A stretch of 64,000 nt of DNA. Origin: an uncultured Prevotella sp. (GTDB lineage: Bacteria > Bacteroidota > Bacteroidia > Bacteroidales > Bacteroidaceae). The stretch lies in the NCBI RefSeq assembly GCF_946404925.1, contig NZ_CAMJFM010000013.1, positions 1-64,000 of the forward strand, in the 5' to 3' direction. Positions 28,461 through 37,919 of this stretch are shown piece by piece. The notes beneath the pieces are model-generated. The model saw only the letters and a list, made by a program, of their open reading frames with translations, did no database searches and was not told the origin of the DNA. The translations under genes and the position numbers were made by a program. Position 1 is the first letter of the stretch, and every line of letters starts with the position of its first letter.

Positions 28461-28469
28461 TAAAATCGG

Positions 28470-29249
28470 ATGTTCTTCGAATTCGGAATCAAGGATTTTG
28501 TCGACATACTGCTTGTAGCGATGATACTCTACTACATCTACAGGCTTATGCGCGAGTCACGTTCACTGAATGTGTTTATTGGCATTCTGGTGTTCGTGAT
28601 TACTTGGCTGTTTGTGTCGCAGATTCTTGAGATGCGTCTGTTGGGCTCTATCTTGGATAAGTTGGTTAGTGTGGGTGTTATAGCACTCATCGTACTTTTC
28701 CAGGATGAAATACGCAGGTTCCTTTATAACGTAGGAGCTCATAGACGTATGAGGGCTTTTGTGCGCCTGTTCACATCTAAACACGATGATGAAGAAAGCA
28801 AGAAGGCGCTGAAGGAGACAATCATGCCTATTGTTATGGCATCGATGAATATGAGTCGTGGCAAGGTGGGAGCGCTTATCGTTATAGAGCGTACTATGCC
28901 ACTTGACGAGATAGCTATAACTGGCGATCAGATTGATTCGAATATCAATCAGCGATTGATAGAAAACATATTCTTCAAGAATTCTCCTCTTCATGATGGA
29001 GCTATGATTATCTCTAAGAAGCGCATCAGGGCTGCTGGTTGTATTCTGCCTGTTAGCCACGATATGGATATCCCCAAAGAGTTAGGACTCCGACATCGTG
29101 CAGCCATGGGTATTTCGCAGGAGAGTGATGCCGTAGCTGTTGTGGTTTCAGAGGAGACCGGCGCCATTTCGGTTGCAGTGAACGGCCAGTTCAACTTGCG
29201 ACTTTCGGCTGAGGAACTGGAGAGTATCCTGACAAAGGAGTTGGAATAA
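28470..29249 (+). CDS. cdaA: Diadenylate cyclase (DisA_N domain)
   Basis: NSPLHDGAMII and RHRAAMGISQESDAVAVVVSEETG. Confidence 0.93.
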   Translation: MFFEFGIKDFVDILLVAMILYYIYRLMRESRSLNVFIGILVFVITWLFVSQILEMRLLGSILDKLVSVGVIALIVLFQDEIRRFLYNVGAHRRMRAFVRLFTSKHDDEESKKALKETIMPIVMASMNMSRGKVGALIVIERTMPLDEIAITGDQIDSNINQRLIENIFFKNSPLHDGAMIISKKRIRAAGCILPVSHDMDIPKELGLRHRAAMGISQESDAVAVVVSEETGAISVAVNGQFNLRLSAEELESILTKELE

Positions 29250-29288
29250 AAAGGAAAATAGTATTAACATTATAATATCAAACAAATT

Positions 29289-30299
29289 ATGGATCTATTA
29301 AGTCAAATTGTAGCGCGTGCTAAGAGTAACAAGCAGCGCATCGTGCTCCCTGAAGCAGAAGAGGAGCGTACTCTGTGTGCAGCCGATAAGGCTTTGGCTG
29401 ACGACCTTGCAGACATCATTCTGATTGGTAATCCCGCTAAGGTTGAGGCTCTGGCTAAGGAGAAGGGCCTGACAAACATTGGTAAGGCCACTCTTATCGA
29501 CCCTGATAATTATGACAAGAGCGAGGAGCTGGCTGAGAAGTTGGCTGAAATCCGCAAGTCAAAGGGTATGACTATCGAGGAGGCTCGCAAACTCATTAAG
29601 AATCCTCTGTATCTGGGATGTATGATTATTAAGACTGAGGGTGCCGATGGTCAGATCAGTGGTGCTCTCTCTACTACTGGCGATACATTGCGTCCTGCTC
29701 TGCAGATTATCAAGTGCCAGCCTGGTATCACTTGCGTAAGCGGTGGTCTGCTGCTCATCTCTAAGCAGAAGCAGTATGGTGAGGATGGTGTACTCGTAGT
29801 TGCCGACGTAGCTGTAACACCAATGCCAGATGCAAATCAGCTTTCACAGATTGCTGTATGCACCGCTCAGATGGCAAAGGCCGTGGCCGGCTTCAAGGAT
29901 CCTCGCGTAGCTATGCTCAGCTTCTCTACTAAGGGTAGCGCTAAGCATGAGGTAGTTGATAAGGTTGTCGAGGCTACTCGTCTGGCTAAGGAACTCGATC
30001 CTACACTGAAGATTGATGGTGAGCTGCAGGCTGATGCTGCTCTGGTTCCATCAGTAGGTGCCAAAAAGGCTCCTGGTTCTGATATCGCTGGTAAGGCTAA
30101 CGTGCTGGTATTCCCTAACCTCGAGGTTGGTAACATCGGATATAAGATGGTTCAGCGTTTGGGCGATGCTATCGCTATCGGTCCTGTTCTGCAGGGTATC
30201 GCTCGTCCTGTAAACGATCTGTCTCGTGGTTGCTCTATTGATGACATCTATTATATGATTGCCATTACCGCTTGTCAGGCTATGGACGCCAAGAAGTAA
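29289..30299 (+). CDS. pta: Phosphate acetyltransferase
   Basis: RIVLPEAEEERTL; DGELQADAALVPSVGAKKAPGSDIAGKANVLVFPNL. Confidence 0.93.
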   Translation: MDLLSQIVARAKSNKQRIVLPEAEEERTLCAADKALADDLADIILIGNPAKVEALAKEKGLTNIGKATLIDPDNYDKSEELAEKLAEIRKSKGMTIEEARKLIKNPLYLGCMIIKTEGADGQISGALSTTGDTLRPALQIIKCQPGITCVSGGLLLISKQKQYGEDGVLVVADVAVTPMPDANQLSQIAVCTAQMAKAVAGFKDPRVAMLSFSTKGSAKHEVVDKVVEATRLAKELDPTLKIDGELQADAALVPSVGAKKAPGSDIAGKANVLVFPNLEVGNIGYKMVQRLGDAIAIGPVLQGIARPVNDLSRGCSIDDIYYMIAITACQAMDAKK

Positions 30300-30329
30300 T
30301 ACATTAAACTTTAAGATTAAACATTAAAC

Positions 30330-31520
30330 ATGAAAATCCTTGTATTGAATTGTGGTTCGTCGTCAATTAAGTACGCTCTGTACAATATGGACGACAAGAG
30401 TGTGATGACTAGTGGTGGTGCCGAGCGCGTAGGTTTGGACAATGCCTTTGTAAAGGTAAAGCTGGCCAATGGCGAGAAGAAGCAGATTATGCACGATATC
30501 CCTGAGCATACCGAGGGTGTTAAGTTCATCTTCTCTCTGCTTACCGATCCCGAGATTGGTGTGATTAAGAGTCTTGATGAGATTGATGCAGTTGGTCACC
30601 GTATGGTGCATGGCGGCGAGAAGTTTAATAAGTCGGTTATCCTGACCGATGAGGTTCTCAAGACCTTCGAGGAGTGCTCTGACTTGGCTCCGCTGCACAA
30701 CCCAGCTAACCTGAAGGGTGTAAATGCCGTAAAGGAACTGATGCCTGGTCTGCCTCAGGTAGGTGTATTCGATACTGCTTTCCACCAGACAATGCCTGCT
30801 AAGGCTTATATGTACGCTATTCCTTACGAGCTCTATGAGCAGTATGGTGTACGTCGTTATGGTTTCCATGGCACATCTCACCGCTACGTTTCTGCCCGTG
30901 CACTTGAGTTCTTGGGCATGAAGGCCGAGGGTACAAAGATGATTACCTGCCACATCGGTAATGGTGGTTCTATCGCTGCTGTTCTAGATGGTAAGTGTAT
31001 CGATACCTCTATGGGTCTTACCCCACTTGAGGGACTTGTTATGGGAACCCGTTCTGGTGATATCGATGGTGGTGCAGTTACATTCCTTGAGAAGAAACTG
31101 GGTCTGGATGCCGATGGCATGAGCAACCTGCTCAATAAGAAGAGTGGTGTAGCTGGTATCACTGGTGGCTCAAGCGATATGCGCGATGTAGAGAACGCTG
31201 CCAAGGCTGGTGAGCCCCGTGCCGTATTGGCTCAGCAGATGTACTTCTATCGTATTAAGAAGTATATTGGTGCTTATGCAGCTGCAATGGGTGGCGTAGA
31301 CGTTATCGTATTCACTGCTGGTGTTGGCGAGAACCAGGTTTCAATGCGTTCTGCAGTATGCGAGGGTCTTGAGTTCCTGGGCGTTAAGTTCGACGAGCAG
31401 AAGAACAACATTCGTGGCGAAGAGGCTATCATCTCAGCCGACGATTCAAAGGTCAAGGTTGTAGTTATCCCAACCGATGAGGAGCTGATGATAGCTACTG
31501 ATACAATGAATCTGCTGTAA
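30330..31520 (+). CDS. ackA: Acetate kinase
   Basis: MKILVLNCGSSSIKYALY; RYGFHGTSHRYVS; FTAGVGEN. Confidence 0.95.
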   Translation: MKILVLNCGSSSIKYALYNMDDKSVMTSGGAERVGLDNAFVKVKLANGEKKQIMHDIPEHTEGVKFIFSLLTDPEIGVIKSLDEIDAVGHRMVHGGEKFNKSVILTDEVLKTFEECSDLAPLHNPANLKGVNAVKELMPGLPQVGVFDTAFHQTMPAKAYMYAIPYELYEQYGVRRYGFHGTSHRYVSARALEFLGMKAEGTKMITCHIGNGGSIAAVLDGKCIDTSMGLTPLEGLVMGTRSGDIDGGAVTFLEKKLGLDADGMSNLLNKKSGVAGITGGSSDMRDVENAAKAGEPRAVLAQQMYFYRIKKYIGAYAAAMGGVDVIVFTAGVGENQVSMRSAVCEGLEFLGVKFDEQKNNIRGEEAIISADDSKVKVVVIPTDEELMIATDTMNLL

Positions 31521-31540
31521 GCATCTTCTATATAATCTAA

Positions 31541-31567
31541 AAATCCCGCTCAATACCGAGCGGGATT
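31541..31567. terminator. Bidirectional terminator between ackA and the PfkB kinase gene
   Basis: AAATCCCGCTCaataccGAGCGGGATTT. Confidence 0.8.
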
Positions 31568-31571
31568 TATT

Positions 31572-32642
31572 TTATCCAATAGTCTTGTAGAGTGTCGATA
31601 TATTATAATGTCCTTCCATCACGTCCAGAATCTCATCTTCGGTCGATAGGTTGAAGTCGCCGGGAATGGTATTCTTCAGCGCAGCAGCTGCCAACGAGTA
31701 GTTCAGCTGCTTCTGCATGTCGTTGGGGAAGATACTGATGGCGTGCAGCCATCCTCCCATGAATGCATCGCCCACACCTACAGGGTCTATCACATCAGGA
31801 ATGTCAATGATGGGTGATTGCAGCAGTTTTCCTTCAGTCCAAAGCAGACCTGTCAGTGTGTGGTGTTTAGAACTAACGATATTACGCATGCCCATCATCC
31901 AGTGTTTCAGTCGCGGATATTGTGCGTGCAACTCATCAAACCACTCACCATACTCTTTCATCTGCATCTCAAAGTTGGAGTCGGTAGCTGTGAATGGGGG
32001 CTGCTTGTGTTGTGATAACCATTCAAATTCGATAGCGTCACCAAACATCATGTCGCAGCGTGATAGCATGCGGCTCAGTGTCTCGCGTGGCTGTGCGCCC
32101 TCGTATTTCCACAGATTCTTTCGGTAGTTGATGTCGAAACAAACGGTAACACCTAGCTCGTCTGCAATGTCGAGAGCCTCGAATGTTGCCTCGGCAGCTT
32201 GAGCTGAAATGGCTGCAGTGATACCTGATACGTGGAAGTATGCACAATCTTTAAGTATATCGTGCCAGGGAATCATGCCAGGCTTAAGATCGTAGTAAGC
32301 CGAACCAGAACGGTCGTAAATGACTTTTGCAGGACGCATACCTGCTGCAGGTTCAAAGTAATAGGTGCCGATGCGTTGTCCGCCATAAATCACTTTGCCG
32401 GTGTCAACACCAAGTTGAGCCAGATTCATGGCTCCGGCATGTCCTACTGGCGTGTCGGGCAGTCGGGTGATGTAGGTCACGTCTTCGCCCTGTGTGGCCA
32501 GTGATACTGCCACGTTAGCCTCGCTACCACCATACTTGCTGGTAAACAGGTCGCCCTGAGTGAGTCGCAGTTGTCCGGGTTTCGAGAACCTGAGCAACAG
32601 CTCGCCGAATGTTACTATCTTCTTTCCCTTCATGTTGGTCAA
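31572..32642 (-). CDS. PfkB-family sugar kinase (2-keto-3-deoxygluconate kinase-like)
   Basis: KYGGSEANVAVSLATQGEDVTYITRLPDTPVGHAG; DPVGVGDAFMGGWLHA. Confidence 0.85.
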   Translation of the reverse strand: MTNMKGKKIVTFGELLLRFSKPGQLRLTQGDLFTSKYGGSEANVAVSLATQGEDVTYITRLPDTPVGHAGAMNLAQLGVDTGKVIYGGQRIGTYYFEPAAGMRPAKVIYDRSGSAYYDLKPGMIPWHDILKDCAYFHVSGITAAISAQAAEATFEALDIADELGVTVCFDINYRKNLWKYEGAQPRETLSRMLSRCDMMFGDAIEFEWLSQHKQPPFTATDSNFEMQMKEYGEWFDELHAQYPRLKHWMMGMRNIVSSKHHTLTGLLWTEGKLLQSPIIDIPDVIDPVGVGDAFMGGWLHAISIFPNDMQKQLNYSLAAAALKNTIPGDFNLSTEDEILDVMEGHYNISTLYKTIG

Positions 32643-32793
32643 AATTTCTGTTAACTTCGCTGCAAAGATACATATTTTAATTCAAAAAGACTTAATGTTA
32701 CATTAATTTTTATATCTGTAAGATATTATAATACTCCATTTTGGTTAGATATGCAGAAAAGTATTACATTTGCAGCCGTATTGAAAAGACTAA

Positions 32794-33372
32794 ATGATGA
32801 ATCGGCTGTATCTCATAGCGATGTTGATTTTATGTTGCGTTGTGGCAAGAGCCCAACGAAAGTTGGTTGTGGCCAGTCTGGAATCTAAGACTCCACAGCG
32901 CGATGTGAAGGTGCGTATTGACAACGGACCAGAGATTCGTACTCCCTGGCACGGTCAGATAGAAGTACCAGATAGTTTTAAACGCATAGACTTCTGTCAT
33001 CCCAAGTTCCAGCGCCGATACGTATTGTACGATGAAGTGAAGGGCGATACCATATATCTTATACCGGCCTTACACGCTATCGATGAGGTGGTGGTATATG
33101 GAGAAAACAAAATGAAGAAACATATGGCTGATATTTTCCGACCTACAACTCCATCGCAGCCGCAGCTGCCGCAAGTGCTCACTACCGGTCCTAATGTTCT
33201 GGCCATAATGGCATGGCTATATGATGTTACTGTAGGACCGAAGATTGAAGCCCGTCAACGACGCAAACAAGCCTTGAAGAAGGTGCGTGCTCAGGAACAG
33301 GAGTACGAACAGCGCTGGGCTGCATTGCAGGATACGACATATTATAAAAGACAAAACGTAACAAAACCATAG
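32794..33372 (+). CDS. Secreted hypothetical protein
   Basis: MNRLYLIAMLILCCVVARAQ signal peptide; stop TAG lies within the first unit of the 22-bp array. Confidence 0.7.
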   Translation: MMNRLYLIAMLILCCVVARAQRKLVVASLESKTPQRDVKVRIDNGPEIRTPWHGQIEVPDSFKRIDFCHPKFQRRYVLYDEVKGDTIYLIPALHAIDEVVVYGENKMKKHMADIFRPTTPSQPQLPQVLTTGPNVLAIMAWLYDVTVGPKIEARQRRKQALKKVRAQEQEYEQRWAALQDTTYYKRQNVTKP

Positions 33373-33451
33373 CTTTGACGTTATGAAAGCTATGGTTTTG
33401 AGGTGCGAAAGCTATGGTTTCGTGGTGTAAAACCTATGCTTTTATGGCTTA
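33364..33451. repeat. 22-bp periodic repeat array, locus 3 (4 units)
   Basis: Units start at 33364, 33386, 33408, 33430: AAACCATAGCTTTGACGTTATG / AAAGCTATGGTTTTGAGGTGCG / AAAGCTATGGTTTCGTGGTGTA / AAACCTATGCTTTTATGGCTTA. Confidence 0.85.
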
Positions 33452-34206
33452 CTTTCTCCTTCGATATATTGCGAGAGCAGCAGGTGCTCGCCATCGTAGA
33501 CGATGTATGAGAATTGCGTAATCCAATCGCCAAGGATAATCATGCGGGCTTTTTTGGTGAGTTGTAGGTCAACCTCGATGTGGCGATGACCATAGATAAA
33601 GTAGTCTACGTTGGAGTGATATTGTATATACTTCTTGGTGTACAGCACTAAATGTTCGCGGTTCTCGCCCATATAGGCTGGCTCCTCACCGTTAGGACGT
33701 TTCAGGCGACTGTGCTTGGCCCAGTTCAGACCGAACCACATGCCCCAACGTGGATGTAAGGCCGAAAAGGCCCACTGGCATGCTTTGTTGTGGAATATGC
33801 TCTTAATCAGCTTGAAGCTTTTGTTAGGGTCGCCCAGTCCATCACCGTGGGCCAGATAAAACATCTTGCCATAGATTTCAGTGGTCTCGGGTTTCTTGTG
33901 TAGTATCACACCGCACTCCTTTTCAAGATATTCGTAGGCCCAGATGTCGTGGTTGCCTGTAAAGTAGTGCACCTCTACGCCCATGTCGGTGAGCTCCGAT
34001 AACTTACCTAAGAATCGGGTGTAGCCTTTGGGTACTACAAATTTATATTCGTACCAGAAGTCGAACATGTCGCCAAGCAGATAGATGGCGGCAGCCTTCT
34101 CCTTGATACTGTCCAGAAAACGAACCAGTCGTCGCTCCTGCATCCTCTGGTGCGGTATAGCCAACGACCCAAGATGGGCGTCTGATAAAAAGTATACGTT
34201 CTTCAT
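33442..34206 (-). CDS. lpxH: UDP-2,3-diacylglucosamine diphosphatase
   Basis: YFLSDAHLGS; YLLGDMFDFWYEY; FTGNHDIW; YGHRHIE. Confidence 0.88.
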   Translation of the reverse strand: MKNVYFLSDAHLGSLAIPHQRMQERRLVRFLDSIKEKAAAIYLLGDMFDFWYEYKFVVPKGYTRFLGKLSELTDMGVEVHYFTGNHDIWAYEYLEKECGVILHKKPETTEIYGKMFYLAHGDGLGDPNKSFKLIKSIFHNKACQWAFSALHPRWGMWFGLNWAKHSRLKRPNGEEPAYMGENREHLVLYTKKYIQYHSNVDYFIYGHRHIEVDLQLTKKARMIILGDWITQFSYIVYDGEHLLLSQYIEGESKP

Positions 34207-34207
34207 A

Positions 34208-34528
34208 TTAGTCGAATCCAAGTTCTACACGGGCTTCTTCGCTCATCATTGATTGATCCCAAGCAGGTTCGAAAACCAGGTTAACGTTCGAACCTTTGAT
34301 GCCTTCTACGCTCTCAACCTTGGTGCGCACATCCTCGAGAATGTAGTCGGCTGCAGGGCAGTTGGGCGCTGTAAAGGTCATATCAAGGTCAACGTTATAA
34401 TCCTCCTTGACATCTATCTTGTAAATCATTCCCAAATCGTAGATGTTTACTGGTATCTCAGGATCGTAAACGGTCTTGAGTACATCCACGATTCTCTCTT
34501 CTATCTGAGTCTTCTCTTCTTGTGTCAT
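34208..34528 (-). CDS. DUF59/MIP18-family metal-sulfur cluster assembly factor
   Basis: LKTVYDPEIPVNIYDLGMIYKIDV; TFTAPNCPAADYI. Confidence 0.9.
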   Translation of the reverse strand: MTQEEKTQIEERIVDVLKTVYDPEIPVNIYDLGMIYKIDVKEDYNVDLDMTFTAPNCPAADYILEDVRTKVESVEGIKGSNVNLVFEPAWDQSMMSEEARVELGFD

Positions 34529-34547
34529 AATGTATATGTTTTGTTTG

Positions 34548-35237
34548 TTAGCATTTTCCTTCTTCGTGATAGCTGTAGTAGTGCCCATCGGTAACGATGA
34601 CGTGATCCATAAAGCGGATGTCCATCGTATGACAGGCCTGCATGATGCTTCGGGTCAGGTCTTGATCTTGCTTACTTGGTGTGAGCTTGCCCGATGGATG
34701 ATTGTGGCATACTGCCAGTTGTGTGGCGTTGCATAGCAGTGCCTCACGCATGATAATGCGGATGTCGACTGCAGTGGCTGTGATGCCGCCATGTGATATG
34801 CGTACTTTCCTGATAAGACGATGGTTCTGATTGAGCATTAATGCCCAGAACTCTTCTACGTCCAGGTCTTGCATCACTGGATGCATGTGATTATATATCA
34901 GTGTTGCTGTGCCAAGGTCTGGTCGCTCTTCGGGCGATTCCATCTGTCTGCGTTTACCCAGTTCGCAGGCAGCTAGAATGGTGATGGCCTTAGCTGGTCC
35001 TACGCCATTATACTGACATAGGTCGTGTATGGACTTCTTGCCGAGTGTGTTCAGGCTGTTGTTGCATTCGTTAAGAATGCGTTTCATCAAATCTACCGCA
35101 CTCTCCTTGGTTGAGCCTGATCCAATCAGTATCGCCAATAGCTCAGCGCTGCTCAGTGCCTCAGCACCCAGCGAAGCCATCTTCTCGCGAGGACGATCCT
35201 CTTCGGCCCACTGATTTATGTTCAGTTTGTCGCTCAT
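34548..35237 (-). CDS. radC: DNA repair protein RadC family
   Basis: AVCHNHPSGKLTPSKQDQDLTRSI; YNGVGPAKAITILAACELGKR. Confidence 0.92.
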   Translation of the reverse strand: MSDKLNINQWAEEDRPREKMASLGAEALSSAELLAILIGSGSTKESAVDLMKRILNECNNSLNTLGKKSIHDLCQYNGVGPAKAITILAACELGKRRQMESPEERPDLGTATLIYNHMHPVMQDLDVEEFWALMLNQNHRLIRKVRISHGGITATAVDIRIIMREALLCNATQLAVCHNHPSGKLTPSKQDQDLTRSIMQACHTMDIRFMDHVIVTDGHYYSYHEEGKC

Positions 35238-36238
35238 TTGTAGAAGTTCTTTTCAAAAGCGGTGAATTCGTCTTGTTTCAGAATGCAGCGTTTCCACCAT
35301 GACTCTATGAAGCCGAATCCGTAGCCCATCAGTTGGACAAAGGCGGCGGGGATGCTGAGTAATCCTACCCAAAGACTTTTGTTCTTGATGCTGGAATCAA
35401 TGCAGATAATTGCGCTATATAATATAATAGGTACGCACGCGAGGGGGAAGAAAAGCGCGATGAGTAGCAGCCCGATTACGCCCAAAGTAAAGACTGTGGG
35501 TAGCAGATGAACAAGTTTCATGGTGCCTGGGTGACGCTTTTCGAGATTGATACGGGCGATACCGCTGTTGTAAACCTGACGGAAGAACTTGCGGAAGTCT
35601 GTGCGACGTTTGTGCCAAACCCAGGCATTAGGGAAAAGACGTGGCATATAGCCTGCCTCGACGATACGATACGAGAAATCGATATCCTCGCCAAAGCGCA
35701 TCTTTGTGAATCCTTCAAGCTGCAGATACACATCACGGCGTATACCCATGTTGAACGAACGTGGATAGAACTTGTCGAGTTTGGCCTTTCCACCTCTGAT
35801 GCCACCTGTGGTAAAGAACGAGGTCATCGAATAGCTGATGGCTTTCTGTACCGGAGTGAACGACGGATGTGCAGCATCAGGACCGCCCCATGCTGCTATA
35901 GAGGGGAGAGGTAAGAGGTGAGAGGTGAGAGACTTCTCAACTGCTTCCAGATAGCCCTTGGGCAGTACTACGTCGCTGTCGAGTATGATCAGCCATTCGC
36001 CGTTAGAGCGTTCGGCTCCATAGTTGCGGCTTTGGCCGGGACCACTGTTCTCCTTGGCGTAATAATGCAAATCAAGGATGCTTGCGTATTTATCGCAAAC
36101 ATCCTTGCATGGTTTTATAGATCCGTCTTCCACAATAATTACTTCGAAATCCTTAAGAGTCTGGAGTGTCAGGCTTTCGAGTAATTCGTCCACTTCATCG
36201 GGACGGTTGTAGACGGGGACAATGATCGAATATTTCAA
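35234..36238 (-). CDS. Glycosyltransferase family 2
   Basis: SIIVPVYNRPDEVDELLESLTLQTLKDFEVIIVEDGS; LDSDVVLP. Confidence 0.92.
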   Translation of the reverse strand: MKYSIIVPVYNRPDEVDELLESLTLQTLKDFEVIIVEDGSIKPCKDVCDKYASILDLHYYAKENSGPGQSRNYGAERSNGEWLIILDSDVVLPKGYLEAVEKSLTSHLLPLPSIAAWGGPDAAHPSFTPVQKAISYSMTSFFTTGGIRGGKAKLDKFYPRSFNMGIRRDVYLQLEGFTKMRFGEDIDFSYRIVEAGYMPRLFPNAWVWHKRRTDFRKFFRQVYNSGIARINLEKRHPGTMKLVHLLPTVFTLGVIGLLLIALFFPLACVPIILYSAIICIDSSIKNKSLWVGLLSIPAAFVQLMGYGFGFIESWWKRCILKQDEFTAFEKNFYK

Positions 36239-36267
36239 TGTTCAATCTTCAATGATCAATCAAGGAA

Positions 36268-36834
36268 TTACTCCTTCACTCTCTGCAGGTAAGAACCGTC
36301 GCGGGTGTCAACCTGAATCAGGTCGCCCTCGTTGATGAACAGAGGAACGCGAACCTCAACACCAGTCTCAAGTGTAGCAGGCTTCAGGGTGTTTGTAGCG
36401 GTGTCGCCCTTTACACCAGGCTCAGAGTGAGTAACGCGGAGAATGGTCTTGACAGGCATCTCGGCGTAAAGGATAGTACCGTCGGTAGTATCAGAAACAA
36501 CCTCCACGATATCGCTCTCCTTCATGTACTCATGACCGATTACGAGCTCGTTGTCGATGGGGATCTGCTCGAAAGTCTCCTGATTCATGAAGATACGACC
36601 TGATTGGTCCTCATAGAGATACTGGTAAGGACGACGCTCGATGATAACGTCCTCGAGCTTCTCACCGATGTTGAAGCGACGCTCAAGTACGCGACCGTCT
36701 GATACGTTCTTAACCTTGATAATCATGATGGTGTTACCCTTACCTGGCTTGCGGTGCTGGAAATCGATGCACACCCAAATGCCACCGTCCATGCGAATGG
36801 CGGTGCCTTTTTTAATGTCTTGTGAATTAATCAT
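36268..36834 (-). CDS. efp: Elongation factor P
   Basis: DIKKGTAIRMDGGIWVCIDFQHRKPGKGNTIMIIKVKNV. Confidence 0.95.
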   Translation of the reverse strand: MINSQDIKKGTAIRMDGGIWVCIDFQHRKPGKGNTIMIIKVKNVSDGRVLERRFNIGEKLEDVIIERRPYQYLYEDQSGRIFMNQETFEQIPIDNELVIGHEYMKESDIVEVVSDTTDGTILYAEMPVKTILRVTHSEPGVKGDTATNTLKPATLETGVEVRVPLFINEGDLIQVDTRDGSYLQRVKE

Positions 36835-37009
36835 AAACCTTTAAAATGTTACTTTTATATCGTTTTCGGGTGCAAAGGTACTGCTTTTTTGGAAAAAAAC
36901 ATAAAAAGTTTAGCTAAAAATCGTATAAAATTTGCGTAATTCAAAAGAAATGAGTACTTTTGCACCCCAAATCGGTAAATAAATAACAAAATTAAATAAG
37001 TATATAACA

Positions 37010-37165
37010 ATGAAGAGAACATTTCAGCCACACAATCGTCGTCGTGTAAACAAGCACGGCTTCCGTGAGAGAATGGCCACCAAGAACGGTCGTCGAGTTC
37101 TGGCTGCTCGTCGTGCCAAGGGCCGTAAGAAGTTGACAGTTTCTGATGAGAATCACGGAAAGTAA
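37010..37165 (+). CDS. rpmH: 50S ribosomal protein L34
   Basis: [51 protein letters not shown]; absent from the ORF track because it is short. Confidence 0.97.
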   Translation: MKRTFQPHNRRRVNKHGFRERMATKNGRRVLAARRAKGRKKLTVSDENHGK

Positions 37166-37271
37166 TTCGGACGGGAACTTAGAAAATGAGTTAAAATAGA
37201 AAGAAGTAGAGCGAAATCTTTGCTTCTTTCTGTTTTTTTATATAACTTTGCGTCCGAAAAGTGAAGTTAAG

Positions 37272-37919
37272 ATGAAAACAAAGGAATTCTTCGGTAAGTT
37301 CTGCAGCAAGTTTCTGATTGGAAACCTGATAGCCATGGTACTGGTTATCTTTGCTCTGCTGGTAGGTGTAAACTACGGACTCGATTGGTATACCCATCAT
37401 GGTGAGAGTATAAAGGTTCCTAACATCGAGGGTATGGATATTGACAAGGCCAGGGCTATGCTTGAGGAGAATGGGCTGATTATTGTTGTTACTGATTCGG
37501 GTTACAACAAACGCCTGCCTTCTGATTGTGTGTTGACTCAGAATCCCAGTGCAGGACTTACGGTTAAGTCGGGCCATACAATATATGTAACGATTAATTC
37601 TTCAAACTCGCCAACGTTGTCTATCCCCGATGTGGTTGATAACTGTAGCTATCGCGAGGCTGAGGCTAAGCTTGTGTCACTGGGATTCAAGGTGTTGCCA
37701 CCTCAGTATGTAACAGGCGAGAAGGATTGGGTGTATGGCATTTCGTGTAATGGTCGCAAGGTTTCTGTAGGCGAGCGTGTTTCTATCGAACAGCCTCTTA
37801 CACTGCTCATTGGCAGCGGTCAGTATGGTATGGACGAGGAGATTGGCATTGTTGAGCCAGAGTCACAGATGGAAGGCAGCAACAGCGAGGTCGACGATTT
37901 TGAGGAGGTAAAGGAATGA
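37272..37919 (+). CDS. PASTA-domain membrane protein
   Basis: Single TM then PASTA repeats (VPNIEGMDIDKARAMLEENGL; IPDVVDNCSYREAEAKLVSLGF). Confidence 0.88.
   Translation: MKTKEFFGKFCSKFLIGNLIAMVLVIFALLVGVNYGLDWYTHHGESIKVPNIEGMDIDKARAMLEENGLIIVVTDSGYNKRLPSDCVLTQNPSAGLTVKSGHTIYVTINSSNSPTLSIPDVVDNCSYREAEAKLVSLGFKVLPPQYVTGEKDWVYGISCNGRKVSVGERVSIEQPLTLLIGSGQYGMDEEIGIVEPESQMEGSNSEVDDFEEVKE

Noticed and set aside
27660-29249. folP-cdaA pair as unusual c-di-AMP signalling
   Set aside because: Common Bacteroidetes neighbourhood; nothing unusual in sequence.
34548-35237. radC as evidence for a mobile element
   Set aside because: Chromosomal-type RadC embedded among housekeeping genes (lpxH, DUF59, efp); no mobilisation genes adjacent.
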